This document shows, one piece after another, positions 1 through 6,605 of a DNA stretch of 7,123 nucleotides (position 1 is its first letter; the number at the start of each line of letters is the position of its first letter). This DNA comes from Bacillota bacterium (GTDB taxonomy: Bacteria; Bacillota; Clostridia; Christensenellales; CAG-138), in the NCBI GenBank assembly GCA_023416175.1, contig JAEZIE010000073.1, positions 1-7,123 on the forward strand, given 5' to 3'. The position numbers were made by a program, and so were the translations under genes. The notes beneath the pieces were generated by a model, which searched no databases, had not been told where the DNA came from, and was given only the letters and a program-made list of their open reading frames with translations.

Positions 1-1241
1 CTTTTGCGCGCGCCCTCGATGGCAGCCAAAGAATGCTCCATATACTCCCGCATGAGGAAGAACAGCCGCTCCTCGTCTTCCGCCTGGGAGAGTTCATTGA
101 GCGTCGTCCGGCACGCTTCCACCGGAATGTCATAACGCCGCCCGAAGCTCAACACAAGGTCCGTCATGCTGTCCTTAAGCGCGGGGAGCGCTTCGGCCTC
201 GCTTTGTGCGCGCAGGAACAGGCGATCTAATGTGGCCTGCATGGCGTGGCTATCGTTTTCCTCCACGCGCGCAAAGAGTTCTTCCTCCAGTTGCTGCCTG
301 TAATGCACAGGATGCCTGAGGTTGTTTTCCACTACGTCGTCCACATGCACCACAAGATTTTTGTTTGCGCCCTCCTCTGCCGCGATCTGCAGCGCGCGCC
401 GAGCCTGCTGGTAGGAACGTCTCGCCTCCACAACGGATTCATAGTGTCGCCCGATGCCGATGAGCACCCGCCCATGCTCCTGCCTGAGCCCGCGCAGAAT
501 GGTCTGCGCAATGCGGATGGCGTTGTCCTTCTGTCCAAGGGCATCCTGCTCTGAATCGTCAAAATAATAGGCGGCGATGCGGCCATTCCGCCATGGGCCC
601 ACAATGCAGCTGCCCGCCCGCTTCATCAGGTTGTTGACCGCGTCCCGCCGTTTTTCAGGCTCCGGCTGGTCCGCGGCGTCTAAAAACTGCGCAACCAGCA
701 CAAACCCGCCCATGTTGCGGAAGCCCAAAAGCTTGCAGTACCGAATGAGATCATCCCCGCTCTCCTGGGAAAGCCGCAATGCGTTATGGAAGCCTTCCTC
801 CAGCATGGGGATCGCCATTTCCAACCGCTCCTGCTGCTCCAGCACCCGCATGCGCTCGCTGCGTCTTTGCCGCAAACAATCGAGCACGCCGGTCAATACC
901 GAAACCAGCTTTGCCTCCTTGACGGGTTTGACGAGATATTCCGCCACGCCTAATGTCATAGCTTCCACGGCATAATCAAAATAATCAAACGCCGTTACCA
1001 CGATAAAGGCGGTATTGATACCCGCTTCCTGAATCTGCCGCATGGCGGCAAGCCCGTTGATGCCGGGCATGTCGATATCCATGATGACAATATCAGGATG
1101 GATGAGCGCCGCCTTTTCAATGGCCTCCTTGCCGGAGGAGCAGACGCCCGCATTTTCCACATCCGCAAAGTTCTTTTCGATCATGTAGACAACGGATTGC
1201 GCCGCAATGGGTTCGTCGTCCACCACCATTACCCTGAACAC
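1..1241 (-). CDS. YesN-type response regulator (receiver + GGDEF-like linker), C-terminus cut by window edge
   Basis: Cytoplasmic response regulator expected to accept phosphate from the adjacent sensor kinase and control transcription. The 413 visible residues start with a receiver domain (about 1-120). Its hallmarks are the acidic pair D8-D9, phospho-acceptor D55 in MDIDMPGING, T83, and K105 followed by P106, so the site looks intact. Residues about 175-290 resemble the degenerate GGDEF-like linker of YesN/CdaR-type regulators: GIG at 262-264, then an R-x-SY-x-x-A-x-x-AL pattern at 274-284. The family normally ends in an AraC-type HTH of about 100 residues, which would lie beyond base 1, so the DNA-binding part is expected but not seen. 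The GTG start directly abuts the kinase stop codon. It is chosen because GGAGG (1256-1252) lies 10 nt upstream, while the next in-frame ATG (1229) is 22 nt from that site. The adjacency suggests translational coupling with the kinase. Receiver identity is very secure; the target genes are unknown. Confidence 0.93.
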   Translation of the reverse strand, partial: MFRVMVVDDEPIAAQSVVYMIEKNFADVENAGVCSSGKEAIEKAALIHPDIVIMDIDMPGINGLAAMRQIQEAGINTAFIVVTAFDYFDYAVEAMTLGVAEYLVKPVKEAKLVSVLTGVLDCLRQRRSERMRVLEQQERLEMAIPMLEEGFHNALRLSQESGDDLIRYCKLLGFRNMGGFVLVAQFLDAADQPEPEKRRDAVNNLMKRAGSCIVGPWRNGRIAAYYFDDSEQDALGQKDNAIRIAQTILRGLRQEHGRVLIGIGRHYESVVEARRSYQQARRALQIAAEEGANKNLVVHVDDVVENNLRHPVHYRQQLEEELFARVEENDSHAMQATLDRLFLRAQSEAEALPALKDSMTDLVLSFGRRYDIPVEACRTTLNELSQAEDEERLFFLMREYMEHSLAAIEGARK

Positions 1242-2750
1242 CTATTCGTTTCCTCCGTCCTCTTGCGCCGCACGGATGGGCAGCTTCAAAATGATATTGG
1301 TGCGCCCTCCGCCGCATATGATGCTCATGACATCCTCTATCTCAAAAAACATGCGCAGGCGCTTTAATACGTTGTCAATCCCGATGCCGGTGGTGTGCCC
1401 TTTCCGGCTGGGGTCCGGCGTTGCGCCGGATTCACCGCTCAGAATACGCTCAATGCGGTCCTCGGCAATGGCTTCCCCCATGTTGGAAACGGTAATATAA
1501 AGCCTGTCCCCGTTCCAGTTGGCAGTTAGGCCGATGATGCCGCCGCCCTCGAGCTTGCTTACCCCGTGGATGAACGCGTTTTCAATGAGCGGCTGCAGCG
1601 TCATGCGCGGCAGCCGGAAGGAGAGTATGCGATCTTCCTTGGGCACGCTGATCTGGAACGTGGCGCGGTTACCAAACCGCGTCGACAGAAGGTTTGCGTA
1701 CGCCGTGACGTTCTCAAGCTCCTCCTGCAGCGTCGCGTTGTAATCTAAGCCCCGGAGGTTGTAGCGGAACACCTCCGCCGCGTTCTCCAAATATTCGCAG
1801 GTGACGCCGTCCCCCTGCATCATGGCGATTTTTGCGCCGATGTTGATGGTATTGAATATAAAATGCGGATTCATCTGGTATTGCAGTGCCAGTAGCTCCG
1901 CCTCATGCAACGAGTTTTTCATCTGGAGGGAGTTGATCTGTTCCTCCGCGAGCTTTTGCTCCAGCCGCCCTTTTTCCGTCAGCTCGCTTACATATGTGCG
2001 GATGCTGCCGATCATCATGCGGAAGGTCTGAAACAGGATATTGATTTCGCGGCTGCTGTTATCCTCCTCCACCTCTACGTCAAACTCGCCCTCCGATACC
2101 GCCTTTGCGTAGGAAGCGAGCTTGGAAATGGGCTTGGTCAGCTCAAAGCTGAATACAAATGTGCCACCCATGACCAATACGATGGTCACCGCCATGAGCA
2201 CATAGTTGATCATGGTGTTCATGCGGACCTCATCCTGCAGCAGCGCATACTTTTCCGCGCTGTCCGTCAGATCGTCCCGCATGATCTGCTGGATATAGCT
2301 GCCGATATAGCCGTGCTCCTTTTCCGCCGCGGCATACCCCAAGGCATAGGCCTGCACGTTTTCATTGCGCTTGGCGATGACGGTGCTGTCCAGCGTGGAA
2401 AGGTAGTGGGTCAGCATTTCGCTTAAGTTTTTGAGCTTGATGCCGCGTGCGGTATAATCCGCGCTGCCGTTTAAAACGGAGCTGCTGTTGGCAAGCGCGT
2501 TGCTGCGCGAATAGAACTGCTGGAGTACATCGGAGCTGCGGGTGGATAAGTAGCTCTCCAGGTCGTTCTGGATATCGTTGATCTGGTCGTATATGGCAGT
2601 AAGCTCTGCGGAACGGCGCAACAACCGGTCCATATCCTGCAGCATCATACGTGAGGACACGGCGTTATACAGGCCGACCATAATGAGCACCAGCATGGCC
2701 AGTACAAAGAATGTCAATAGCTTGGTACGAAACGACGCGTTTTTTTCCAT
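1242..2750 (-). CDS. LytS/YesM-type membrane sensor histidine kinase
   Basis: Membrane histidine kinase of the YesM/LytS class, 502 residues from the chosen start. TM1 is at about 8-28, followed by an extracellular, mostly helical region of about 150 residues, TM2 at 181-202, a HAMP domain at about 203-256 and a linker with coiled-coil character. The His_kinase motif QMNPHFIFNTIN carries the probable phosphorylated H296. The HATPase domain shows the N-box PLIENAFIHG (N391) and a glycine-rich GIGIDN motif (455-460). All catalytic motifs look intact. It sits between an anchored sugar-binding protein (38 nt gap) and a YesN-type regulator (no gap), implying one signalling pathway and one operon. 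ATG 2750 is preferred because GGGAGG lies 13 nt upstream and the protein then opens with a short basic stretch before TM1. An in-frame ATG at 2786 would add 12 polar residues but has no Shine-Dalgarno; it could still be used by coupling to the upstream stop codon, 2 nt away. Family assignment is secure; the signal is inferred from context. Confidence 0.93.
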   Translation of the reverse strand: MEKNASFRTKLLTFFVLAMLVLIMVGLYNAVSSRMMLQDMDRLLRRSAELTAIYDQINDIQNDLESYLSTRSSDVLQQFYSRSNALANSSSVLNGSADYTARGIKLKNLSEMLTHYLSTLDSTVIAKRNENVQAYALGYAAAEKEHGYIGSYIQQIMRDDLTDSAEKYALLQDEVRMNTMINYVLMAVTIVLVMGGTFVFSFELTKPISKLASYAKAVSEGEFDVEVEEDNSSREINILFQTFRMMIGSIRTYVSELTEKGRLEQKLAEEQINSLQMKNSLHEAELLALQYQMNPHFIFNTINIGAKIAMMQGDGVTCEYLENAAEVFRYNLRGLDYNATLQEELENVTAYANLLSTRFGNRATFQISVPKEDRILSFRLPRMTLQPLIENAFIHGVSKLEGGGIIGLTANWNGDRLYITVSNMGEAIAEDRIERILSGESGATPDPSRKGHTTGIGIDNVLKRLRMFFEIEDVMSIICGGGRTNIILKLPIRAAQEDGGNE

Positions 2751-2763
2751 GCGGGGGTCTTTC

Positions 2764-2769
2764 CCTCCC
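2764..2769 (-). promoter_or_regulatory. Ribosome binding site of the sensor kinase (decides start)
   Basis: GGGAGG on the minus strand lies 13 nt before ATG 2750, rather long spacing but a strong core. The alternative ATG at 2786 has no purine-rich site upstream, so this site argues for the shorter kinase. Confidence 0.55.
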
Positions 2770-2788
2770 GAATTTTCGCTGCCCATAA

Positions 2789-3760
2789 TTAGCTGCGGTA
2801 CCAGTCAATATTGCTGCGGTCCACGCGGTCCACATCCGGGTTGAAACTGTCGCTCACCTGAAGGCCGTTGAGGCTGTCCACCAGGCTTTTGACGGTATAA
2901 TAGCCGATCTCATGGGCGTCCGGGCAGACGGAGCCGTAAATGACGCCCCGCTCGATGTAATCAAGCGTCTGGGGCATGACCCCGTAGCCGATGACGGCAA
3001 TATCCCCCACGCGGTTTTCATCCACCAGCATCTGTGCGATGGCGGGCGTGCTGCGCTCATCCATGCAGAGAATGGCGTTGATATCCGCCTCGCGCGAGAA
3101 CAGCGTATGCCTGAGATCCTCCGCCTCAAACAGCTCGGTCTGTAGCACATACGCGCTTTTGATGGTGAACCCCGGCGCCTTGGCGCTGCCCTCCATAATA
3201 CCCTGTATGATGAGGTTCTGCGTCTGCGCCTCGGCCTCAGCGCCCGGATTGCCCAGTATGACGATGGCGCGCGCATTGTCCCCCACGGCTTTTGCAGCCA
3301 TTTCCCCCGCGATCATGCCGGTGGTGTAGCTGTTGGAACTGACCATGGGAACGCCGGGGATGGTAAATGTATCGCTTTCGTAGGTCAGCACCGGAATTTC
3401 CCTCTCCAGCGCGTAGGATACGATATCTGCCGTAACGTTAACATCCACTGCCTGCAGCGCAAGCGCGTCAACTTTGGCGTTGACCCCTTGCTCCACCATC
3501 ACGCGGAGCGCGTCCGGATCGCGCGGCAGCACCGGTACAAATTCAATATAGGCGCTCAATTCCTCGCCCGCCTGCTGCGCACCCTGCCGGAACAGCTGCC
3601 AGAAGTATTCGTCCGTATCCCGTACGGCAATCTGAATGTGGTATTCGTATATCTGATCCGGCGTTGACTCCGTACGCTGCCCAGATATCATCAAGTGCAC
3701 AAACAGCGCAGCAAGTATAAGCAAAATTGCCGACAGCGTGCGAAAAGCCCATTTAATCAT
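2789..3760 (-). CDS. Membrane-anchored periplasmic-type sugar-binding protein (Peripla_BP_4-like)
   Basis: Extracytoplasmic substrate-binding protein of the ribose/galactose-binding type, 323 residues. An N-terminal hydrophobic segment (about 8-25) after MIKWAFR has no lipobox cysteine and no clear signal peptidase I site, so it probably stays as a membrane anchor. The rest has the type I periplasmic binding fold: an opening strand and helix with the DTDEYFWQLFRQGAQQAGEE pattern, a central region with GEMAAKAVG and VILGNPGAEAE, and a late strand IAVIGYG followed by QTLDYIERG. Such proteins bind sugars or related small molecules for ABC import or signalling. No permease or ATPase gene adjoins it in the window; it is followed by a sensor kinase and regulator, so sensing rather than transport is inferred. 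It is the first gene of the operon. ATG 3760 has AGAGG 10 nt upstream. A GTG at 3865 would extend the frame but lies only about 5 nt from the predicted transcript start and adds a polar stretch before the anchor, so it is rejected. The ligand is unknown. Confidence 0.9.
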   Translation of the reverse strand: MIKWAFRTLSAILLILAALFVHLMISGQRTESTPDQIYEYHIQIAVRDTDEYFWQLFRQGAQQAGEELSAYIEFVPVLPRDPDALRVMVEQGVNAKVDALALQAVDVNVTADIVSYALEREIPVLTYESDTFTIPGVPMVSSNSYTTGMIAGEMAAKAVGDNARAIVILGNPGAEAEAQTQNLIIQGIMEGSAKAPGFTIKSAYVLQTELFEAEDLRHTLFSREADINAILCMDERSTPAIAQMLVDENRVGDIAVIGYGVMPQTLDYIERGVIYGSVCPDAHEIGYYTVKSLVDSLNGLQVSDSFNPDVDRVDRSNIDWYRS

Positions 3761-3870
3761 GTCATTCCCGCCTCTTTTCAATAGGGGCCGTGAATTGCTT
3801 CGTATTCTTATCATTTCGGTATTTGCGATGCTTTCCTTTTTAGAGAATCGGTCCTGCTTTGCCACAATGC
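3761..3870 (-). other. 5' leader of the sensing operon
   Basis: This is the stretch between the predicted transcript start and the binding-protein ATG, about 110 nt. It contains the ribosome binding site AGAGG (3775-3771). I see only a weak short hairpin (TTGC/GCAA near its start), and no recognisable riboswitch, attenuator T-run or convincing cre site. Confidence 0.35.
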
Positions 3871-3876
3871 AAGTTC

Positions 3877-3905
3877 AACATATCTCATAACGCGTGTCCT
3901 GTCAA
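3877..3905 (-). promoter_or_regulatory. Promoter of the binding protein-kinase-regulator operon
   Basis: On the minus strand a perfect -35 TTGACA (3905-3900) is followed after 17 bp by TATGTT (3882-3877), a 4/6 match to the -10 consensus. Transcription would start near 3870, giving a leader of about 110 nt before ATG 3760. It is the best sigma-A-type promoter upstream of the operon. Activity is inferred from sequence only. Confidence 0.7.
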
Positions 3906-3948
3906 GAAATGGCGCGTCTAAGCGGAGCATGCAGTTGTTCCTTACGTT

Positions 3949-3957
3949 TGTTATAAT
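3949..3957 (+). promoter_or_regulatory. Extended -10 promoter of the MmcQ/YjbR gene
   Basis: TG (3949-3950), one base, then a perfect TATAAT (3952-3957) form an extended -10 element. No good -35 lies 16-18 bp upstream, as is usual for extended -10 promoters. Transcription would start near 3964, close to the GGGAGG at 3963-3968, so the leader would be very short. Confidence 0.6.
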
Positions 3958-3976
3958 GGACCGGGAGGCTGTAAGC

Positions 3977-4366
3977 ATGACAAACGCCGAGATCACACAA
4001 TACTGTCTACAAAAGCCCGGCGCATACGAGGATTTCCCGTTTGGGGAGATTCCGGTGTGCTACAAGGTATGCGGCAAGCTGTTCCTGCAGCTTTTCCCAC
4101 GCCCTGATAACCACAAAATCACCGTCGCTTGCGAGCCCATGCTGGCCGAATTATACCGGGCGCAGTATCCGGTAACAGTTGTCCCAGGCTACCATTGCCC
4201 AAGGCAGCTTCGTCCCTATATGAACACGGTGTATCTGAACCGGGATGCGGACGATGCGATGGTGCTCAATATGATCGATCATTCATTCAGCCGCGTCGTC
4301 GGTAAACTTACGCGGCGGGAAAGGGAAAAGCTCCAACAGGCGTCTAACGCACCCTGTAACAGATAG
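3977..4366 (+). CDS. MmcQ/YjbR family protein
   Basis: Small cytoplasmic protein of 129 residues in the MmcQ/YjbR family (PF04237 type, CyaY-like fold, often described as DNA-binding but with no settled biochemical role). Family hallmarks are an early PGAYEDFPFG motif, a KVCGKLFLQL strand, a central PGYH segment, then NTVYLN and, near the end, a D-H-S-F-S-x-V-V-x-K-L pattern. Length is close to the family's usual 115-125 residues, with a slightly longer basic tail. The usual KxHWNTV-like segment is changed here to RPYMNTV, a modest divergence. ATG 3977 is chosen because GGGAGG (3963-3968) lies 8 nt upstream; an in-frame ATG at 3929 precedes the promoter's -10 box and is rejected. It is divergent from the sensing operon, and the acetyltransferase gene follows 67 nt downstream in the same direction without an intervening terminator, so read-through is possible. 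Family is confident; function is not assignable. Confidence 0.85.
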   Translation: MTNAEITQYCLQKPGAYEDFPFGEIPVCYKVCGKLFLQLFPRPDNHKITVACEPMLAELYRAQYPVTVVPGYHCPRQLRPYMNTVYLNRDADDAMVLNMIDHSFSRVVGKLTRREREKLQQASNAPCNR

Positions 4367-4373
4367 AAATCGC

Positions 4374-4402
4374 TTGAAAACCGAGACCGACTACGATATA
4401 AT
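4374..4402 (+). promoter_or_regulatory. Promoter of the GNAT acetyltransferase gene
   Basis: TTGAAA (4374-4379, 5/6 to consensus) is followed after exactly 17 bp by a perfect TATAAT (4397-4402). Transcription would start near 4409, about 25 nt before ATG 4434, leaving room for the strong GGAGG (4419-4423). It begins just after the MmcQ/YjbR stop codon. Confidence 0.75.
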
Positions 4403-4433
4403 TTCCTAAATTTACCTTGGAGGGGGAAAGTTT

Positions 4434-5003
4434 ATGTTGGCCCACAAAGGCACGAAACCAATCAATACAGAACGATTGACGCTTCGTAGATTTGCACTTG
4501 GCGACGCCGAAGCCATGTTCAAACACTGGGCCAACGACCCCGAAGTGACCCGGTTTTTGACCTGGAAGCCGCACGGCGACATCGGCGTGAGCAAAGGCGT
4601 GGTGGAACAGTGGGTAAGCGAATATAAAACAAACAGCGTTTACAACTGGGCCATTGAGTTAAAGGAATTGAAGGAGCCGATCGGCGGAATTTCCGTGGTA
4701 AACCTGGATGAGGCGAACCTTTGCTGCGAAATCGGCTACTGCATTTCGCAGACCTATTGGAGGAAGGGTATTACGGCGGAAGCACTGAAAGCCGTGATCG
4801 ATTTTCTGTTTTCGGAGGTGGGCATGAACCGCATCATCGCCAGGCACGATACAAACAACCCAAACTCGGGCAGGGTGATGCAGAAAAGCGGCATGCTGTA
4901 CGAGGGCACACACCGGCAGGAAAATCTGCGGGACGGAAAAACATTCTGCGATATGGCCGTGTACGCAATTTTAAAAGAAGACTGGCAGCCGATAGCATAC
5001 TGA
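4434..5003 (+). CDS. GNAT family N-acetyltransferase (RimJ/RimL-like)
   Basis: Cytoplasmic acetyl-CoA-dependent N-acetyltransferase of 189 residues, the normal size for the RimJ/RimL-type GNAT group (Acetyltransf_3). Evidence in order: the typical N-terminal TERLTLRRF (12-20), the HWANDPEVTRFL pattern around 31-42, a central strand EIGYCISQTYWRKGITAEAL (99-118) with the R-K-G-x-T-A acetyl-CoA pyrophosphate-binding loop at 110-115, then NNPNSGRVMQKSGM (141-154), the usual motif B region, and a closing DMAVYAILKEDW. Members acetylate protein N-termini, antibiotics or small amines; nothing in the sequence tells which substrate applies. ATG 4434 has the very strong GGAGGGGG 7-10 nt upstream. The gene has its own promoter and a terminator, so it can act as a single-gene unit, with possible read-through from the MmcQ/YjbR gene. 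Confidence 0.92.
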   Translation: MLAHKGTKPINTERLTLRRFALGDAEAMFKHWANDPEVTRFLTWKPHGDIGVSKGVVEQWVSEYKTNSVYNWAIELKELKEPIGGISVVNLDEANLCCEIGYCISQTYWRKGITAEALKAVIDFLFSEVGMNRIIARHDTNNPNSGRVMQKSGMLYEGTHRQENLRDGKTFCDMAVYAILKEDWQPIAY

Positions 5004-5014
5004 CATCCCATTCT

Positions 5015-5038
5015 CCCGCGCATTGCGCGGGGTTTTTT
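5015..5038 (+). terminator. Rho-independent terminator after the acetyltransferase gene
   Basis: A perfect 7-bp GC stem, CCCGCGC (5015-5021) with GCGCGGG (5025-5031), encloses a 3-nt loop and is followed by one G and six T (5033-5038). It lies 11 nt after the stop codon. There is no matching T-run on the other strand, so it is one-directional. Confidence 0.9.
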
Positions 5039-5216
5039 ATAGTCTATATTTACATGAAACAACCGACGTATTCATGCGGAATAGCCATTTTATTTGTTCC
5101 GCGTTTTTCTCATGCCTTTTTGCCTTGCTTTTTACATGCCATCCGGTTTTTTCCCAAAATATTTTCGCTCAAAAGCAGCAAAGCTAAAGGCATTAAAAGA
5201 ACGGAATTCGCGGCGC
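5039..5216 (+). other. AT-rich intergenic region before the M28 peptidase gene
   Basis: About 180 bases lie between the terminator and the peptidase start. The reading frame stays open through much of it, back to a TTG at 5094, but the codons are T- and A-rich and unlike the gene proper. A weak promoter-like pair, TTGCGC (5023-5028) and TATATT (5045-5050) spaced 16 bp, overlaps the terminator. No convincing promoter, RNA gene or repeat is visible. Confidence 0.3.
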
Positions 5217-6524
5217 ATGAACATGAAGCAGGAAACCATTTCGTATATCAAGGAAGGTATTTTTACCGTTTGCAGGAAATTTAAAAACCGGGCGGCAGGC
5301 TCGAAAGCTGAGCTTGAATGCCAGCTTTTCTTTGAAACCCAGTTGCACGCCTGGGCAGATGAAACACGGCAGCAAGCGTATTATTTACACCCGGATGCGT
5401 TTTATGGCTGGGTAACAATTGCAGTTGTATTGGATCTGCTCGGCGTTGGCTTGTTTTGGCTGCGCGCTTTTCTCCCTTCCGCCATTATTCCGGCTTTTGG
5501 CTTTAGCATGAGCCTGTTTTGTATATCCTTGTTCCTATTTGAGTTTTTGCTGTACCAGGAATATATCGATTTTTTGTTCCCTAGAAAAAAGTCTATAAAC
5601 GTATACGCACAACGCCATTCAGCCGGGCCTGCGAAGAAGCGCATCGTATTTGTGGGGCACGCGGATACGGCCTGTGAATTCACCTATTGCCTTCATGGGC
5701 GTGGTCTGGCGATTGCCGTTGTGCTCATTGGGTCCGTATTGGGGATGCTATTGGTATTCGGCTCCAGTATAGCGGGTTTGCTGGATACCCTCTTGCGCGG
5801 GCCAATGCCGGTAGATGGGGCTTATCAGGCAATCGGCATCGTACAATTGTGCTTTGTACCGTTTTTCATTGCATTGTTGTTCTTTTTTAACCGTAAACTG
5901 GTGGTGGATGGCGCAAACGACAACCTTTCCGGATCTTTTGTAGCAATGGGCGTGCTGAAAGAGCTTGCCGACCAAAATATCCGCTTTGAGGACACGGAGG
6001 TCTGCTGCCTGATCACAGGCGGCGAAGAAGTAGGGCTTCGGGGCTCCTCCGCATTCGCGTCCGATTATAAAAAACTTGTTCCGCAGGACACCGAAACGGT
6101 ATTTGTGGCGTTGGATACGCTGCGCGAAGAAAAGCACTTGCGCTGCTACCTGCGGGGCATCAACGGTACGCAGCCCAACAGCGAAGCCGTCGGCAAGCTT
6201 TTGTCCGCCGCTGCCAAGCGAAATGGAATTGATCTAAGTTGCGCGCCACTCTACCCCGGCGCGACCGATGCGGAAGCGTTTTCCCGTAACGGACTTATGG
6301 CCTGCGGGTTATGCGCGGTGAACCACGACCCCCAGCCGTATTACCACACGCGCCACGACACGTATGAAAGCATTGATATCGGCTGCATCAAAAAGGTGCT
6401 GGATATCTGTATGGAAACCGTTCAGTTATACAACCGATACGGGATAGCCTTTTTTAACAATGGCCCCGCTTTGGACTCCGGCACAAACGAAGCGTTGCGC
6501 AAGAAAACCAAGCTCCACGGATAA
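5217..6524 (+). CDS. M28 family zinc metallopeptidase with four membrane segments
   Basis: Predicted membrane-bound aminopeptidase-like enzyme of the M28 family, 435 residues from ATG 5217. After a soluble N-terminal helix region come TM segments at about 64-84 and 89-113. The catalytic domain begins with VFVGHAD, where H148 would be a zinc ligand and D150 its partner. A further hydrophobic hairpin (about 163-189 and 204-225) follows, then GANDNLSG (bridging ligand D235), GGEEVGLRGS (general base E270, ligand E271), VALDTL (ligand D299) and YYHTRHDTYES (ligand H377). The full ligand set is therefore present and the enzyme is probably active. Basic residues after TM2 (PRKKS) and TM4 (NRK) suggest the catalytic part faces the cytoplasm, by the positive-inside rule. 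ATG 5217 (or 5223, two codons later) fits the usual N-terminus but has no strong Shine-Dalgarno. An upstream extension to TTG 5094 is possible but unconvincing. Substrate unknown; no terminator seen downstream. Confidence 0.88.
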   Translation: MNMKQETISYIKEGIFTVCRKFKNRAAGSKAELECQLFFETQLHAWADETRQQAYYLHPDAFYGWVTIAVVLDLLGVGLFWLRAFLPSAIIPAFGFSMSLFCISLFLFEFLLYQEYIDFLFPRKKSINVYAQRHSAGPAKKRIVFVGHADTACEFTYCLHGRGLAIAVVLIGSVLGMLLVFGSSIAGLLDTLLRGPMPVDGAYQAIGIVQLCFVPFFIALLFFFNRKLVVDGANDNLSGSFVAMGVLKELADQNIRFEDTEVCCLITGGEEVGLRGSSAFASDYKKLVPQDTETVFVALDTLREEKHLRCYLRGINGTQPNSEAVGKLLSAAAKRNGIDLSCAPLYPGATDAEAFSRNGLMACGLCAVNHDPQPYYHTRHDTYESIDIGCIKKVLDICMETVQLYNRYGIAFFNNGPALDSGTNEALRKKTKLHG

Positions 6525-6575
6525 TAGGAACTTGAGAAACCGTTTGCTGTTGATTCCGATATTTCATTAGAACGA

Positions 6576-6605
6576 TTGTGTTTCACTTGTATGCGTTTGT
6601 AGTAT
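6576..6605 (+). promoter_or_regulatory. Possible weak promoter of the PAS-AraC regulator gene
   Basis: TTGTGT (6576-6581) and TAGTAT (6600-6605) are separated by 18 bp, each 4/6 to consensus. It is the best pair I can find in the 105-base gap, but matches of this quality occur by chance. Confidence 0.25.

Noticed and set aside
246..975. Plus-strand open frames (246-554, 577-975) opposite the response regulator
   Set aside because: They are antisense shadows: the minus-strand frame through this region gives a complete receiver domain and YesN-like linker, while these translations show no recognisable family pattern.
1905..2426. Plus-strand 173-codon open frame opposite the kinase
   Set aside because: It lies fully inside the well-supported kinase gene on the other strand, is rich in H and C in an uncharacteristic way, and has no family features.
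3781..3840. Possible CcpA cre site in the leader of the sensing operon
   Set aside because: The best segment, around AAAGCATCGCAAAT on the minus strand, misses key positions of the cre consensus.
3761..3865. 35-residue N-terminal extension of the binding protein from GTG 3865
   Set aside because: It starts only about 5 nt from the predicted transcript start, has no ribosome binding site, and would put a polar basic stretch before the membrane anchor.
4721..5284. Plus-strand 187-codon open frame spanning the end of the acetyltransferase and the start of the peptidase
   Set aside because: It overlaps two convincing genes in another frame and runs through the terminator; its translation matches nothing recognisable.
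4468..6580. Shared 10-mer AGAACGATTG near 4468 and 6569
   Set aside because: Only two copies in unrelated contexts (coding and intergenic); most likely chance.
6525..6593. Terminator after the M28 peptidase gene
   Set aside because: No GC-rich stem followed by a T-run could be found in this gap.
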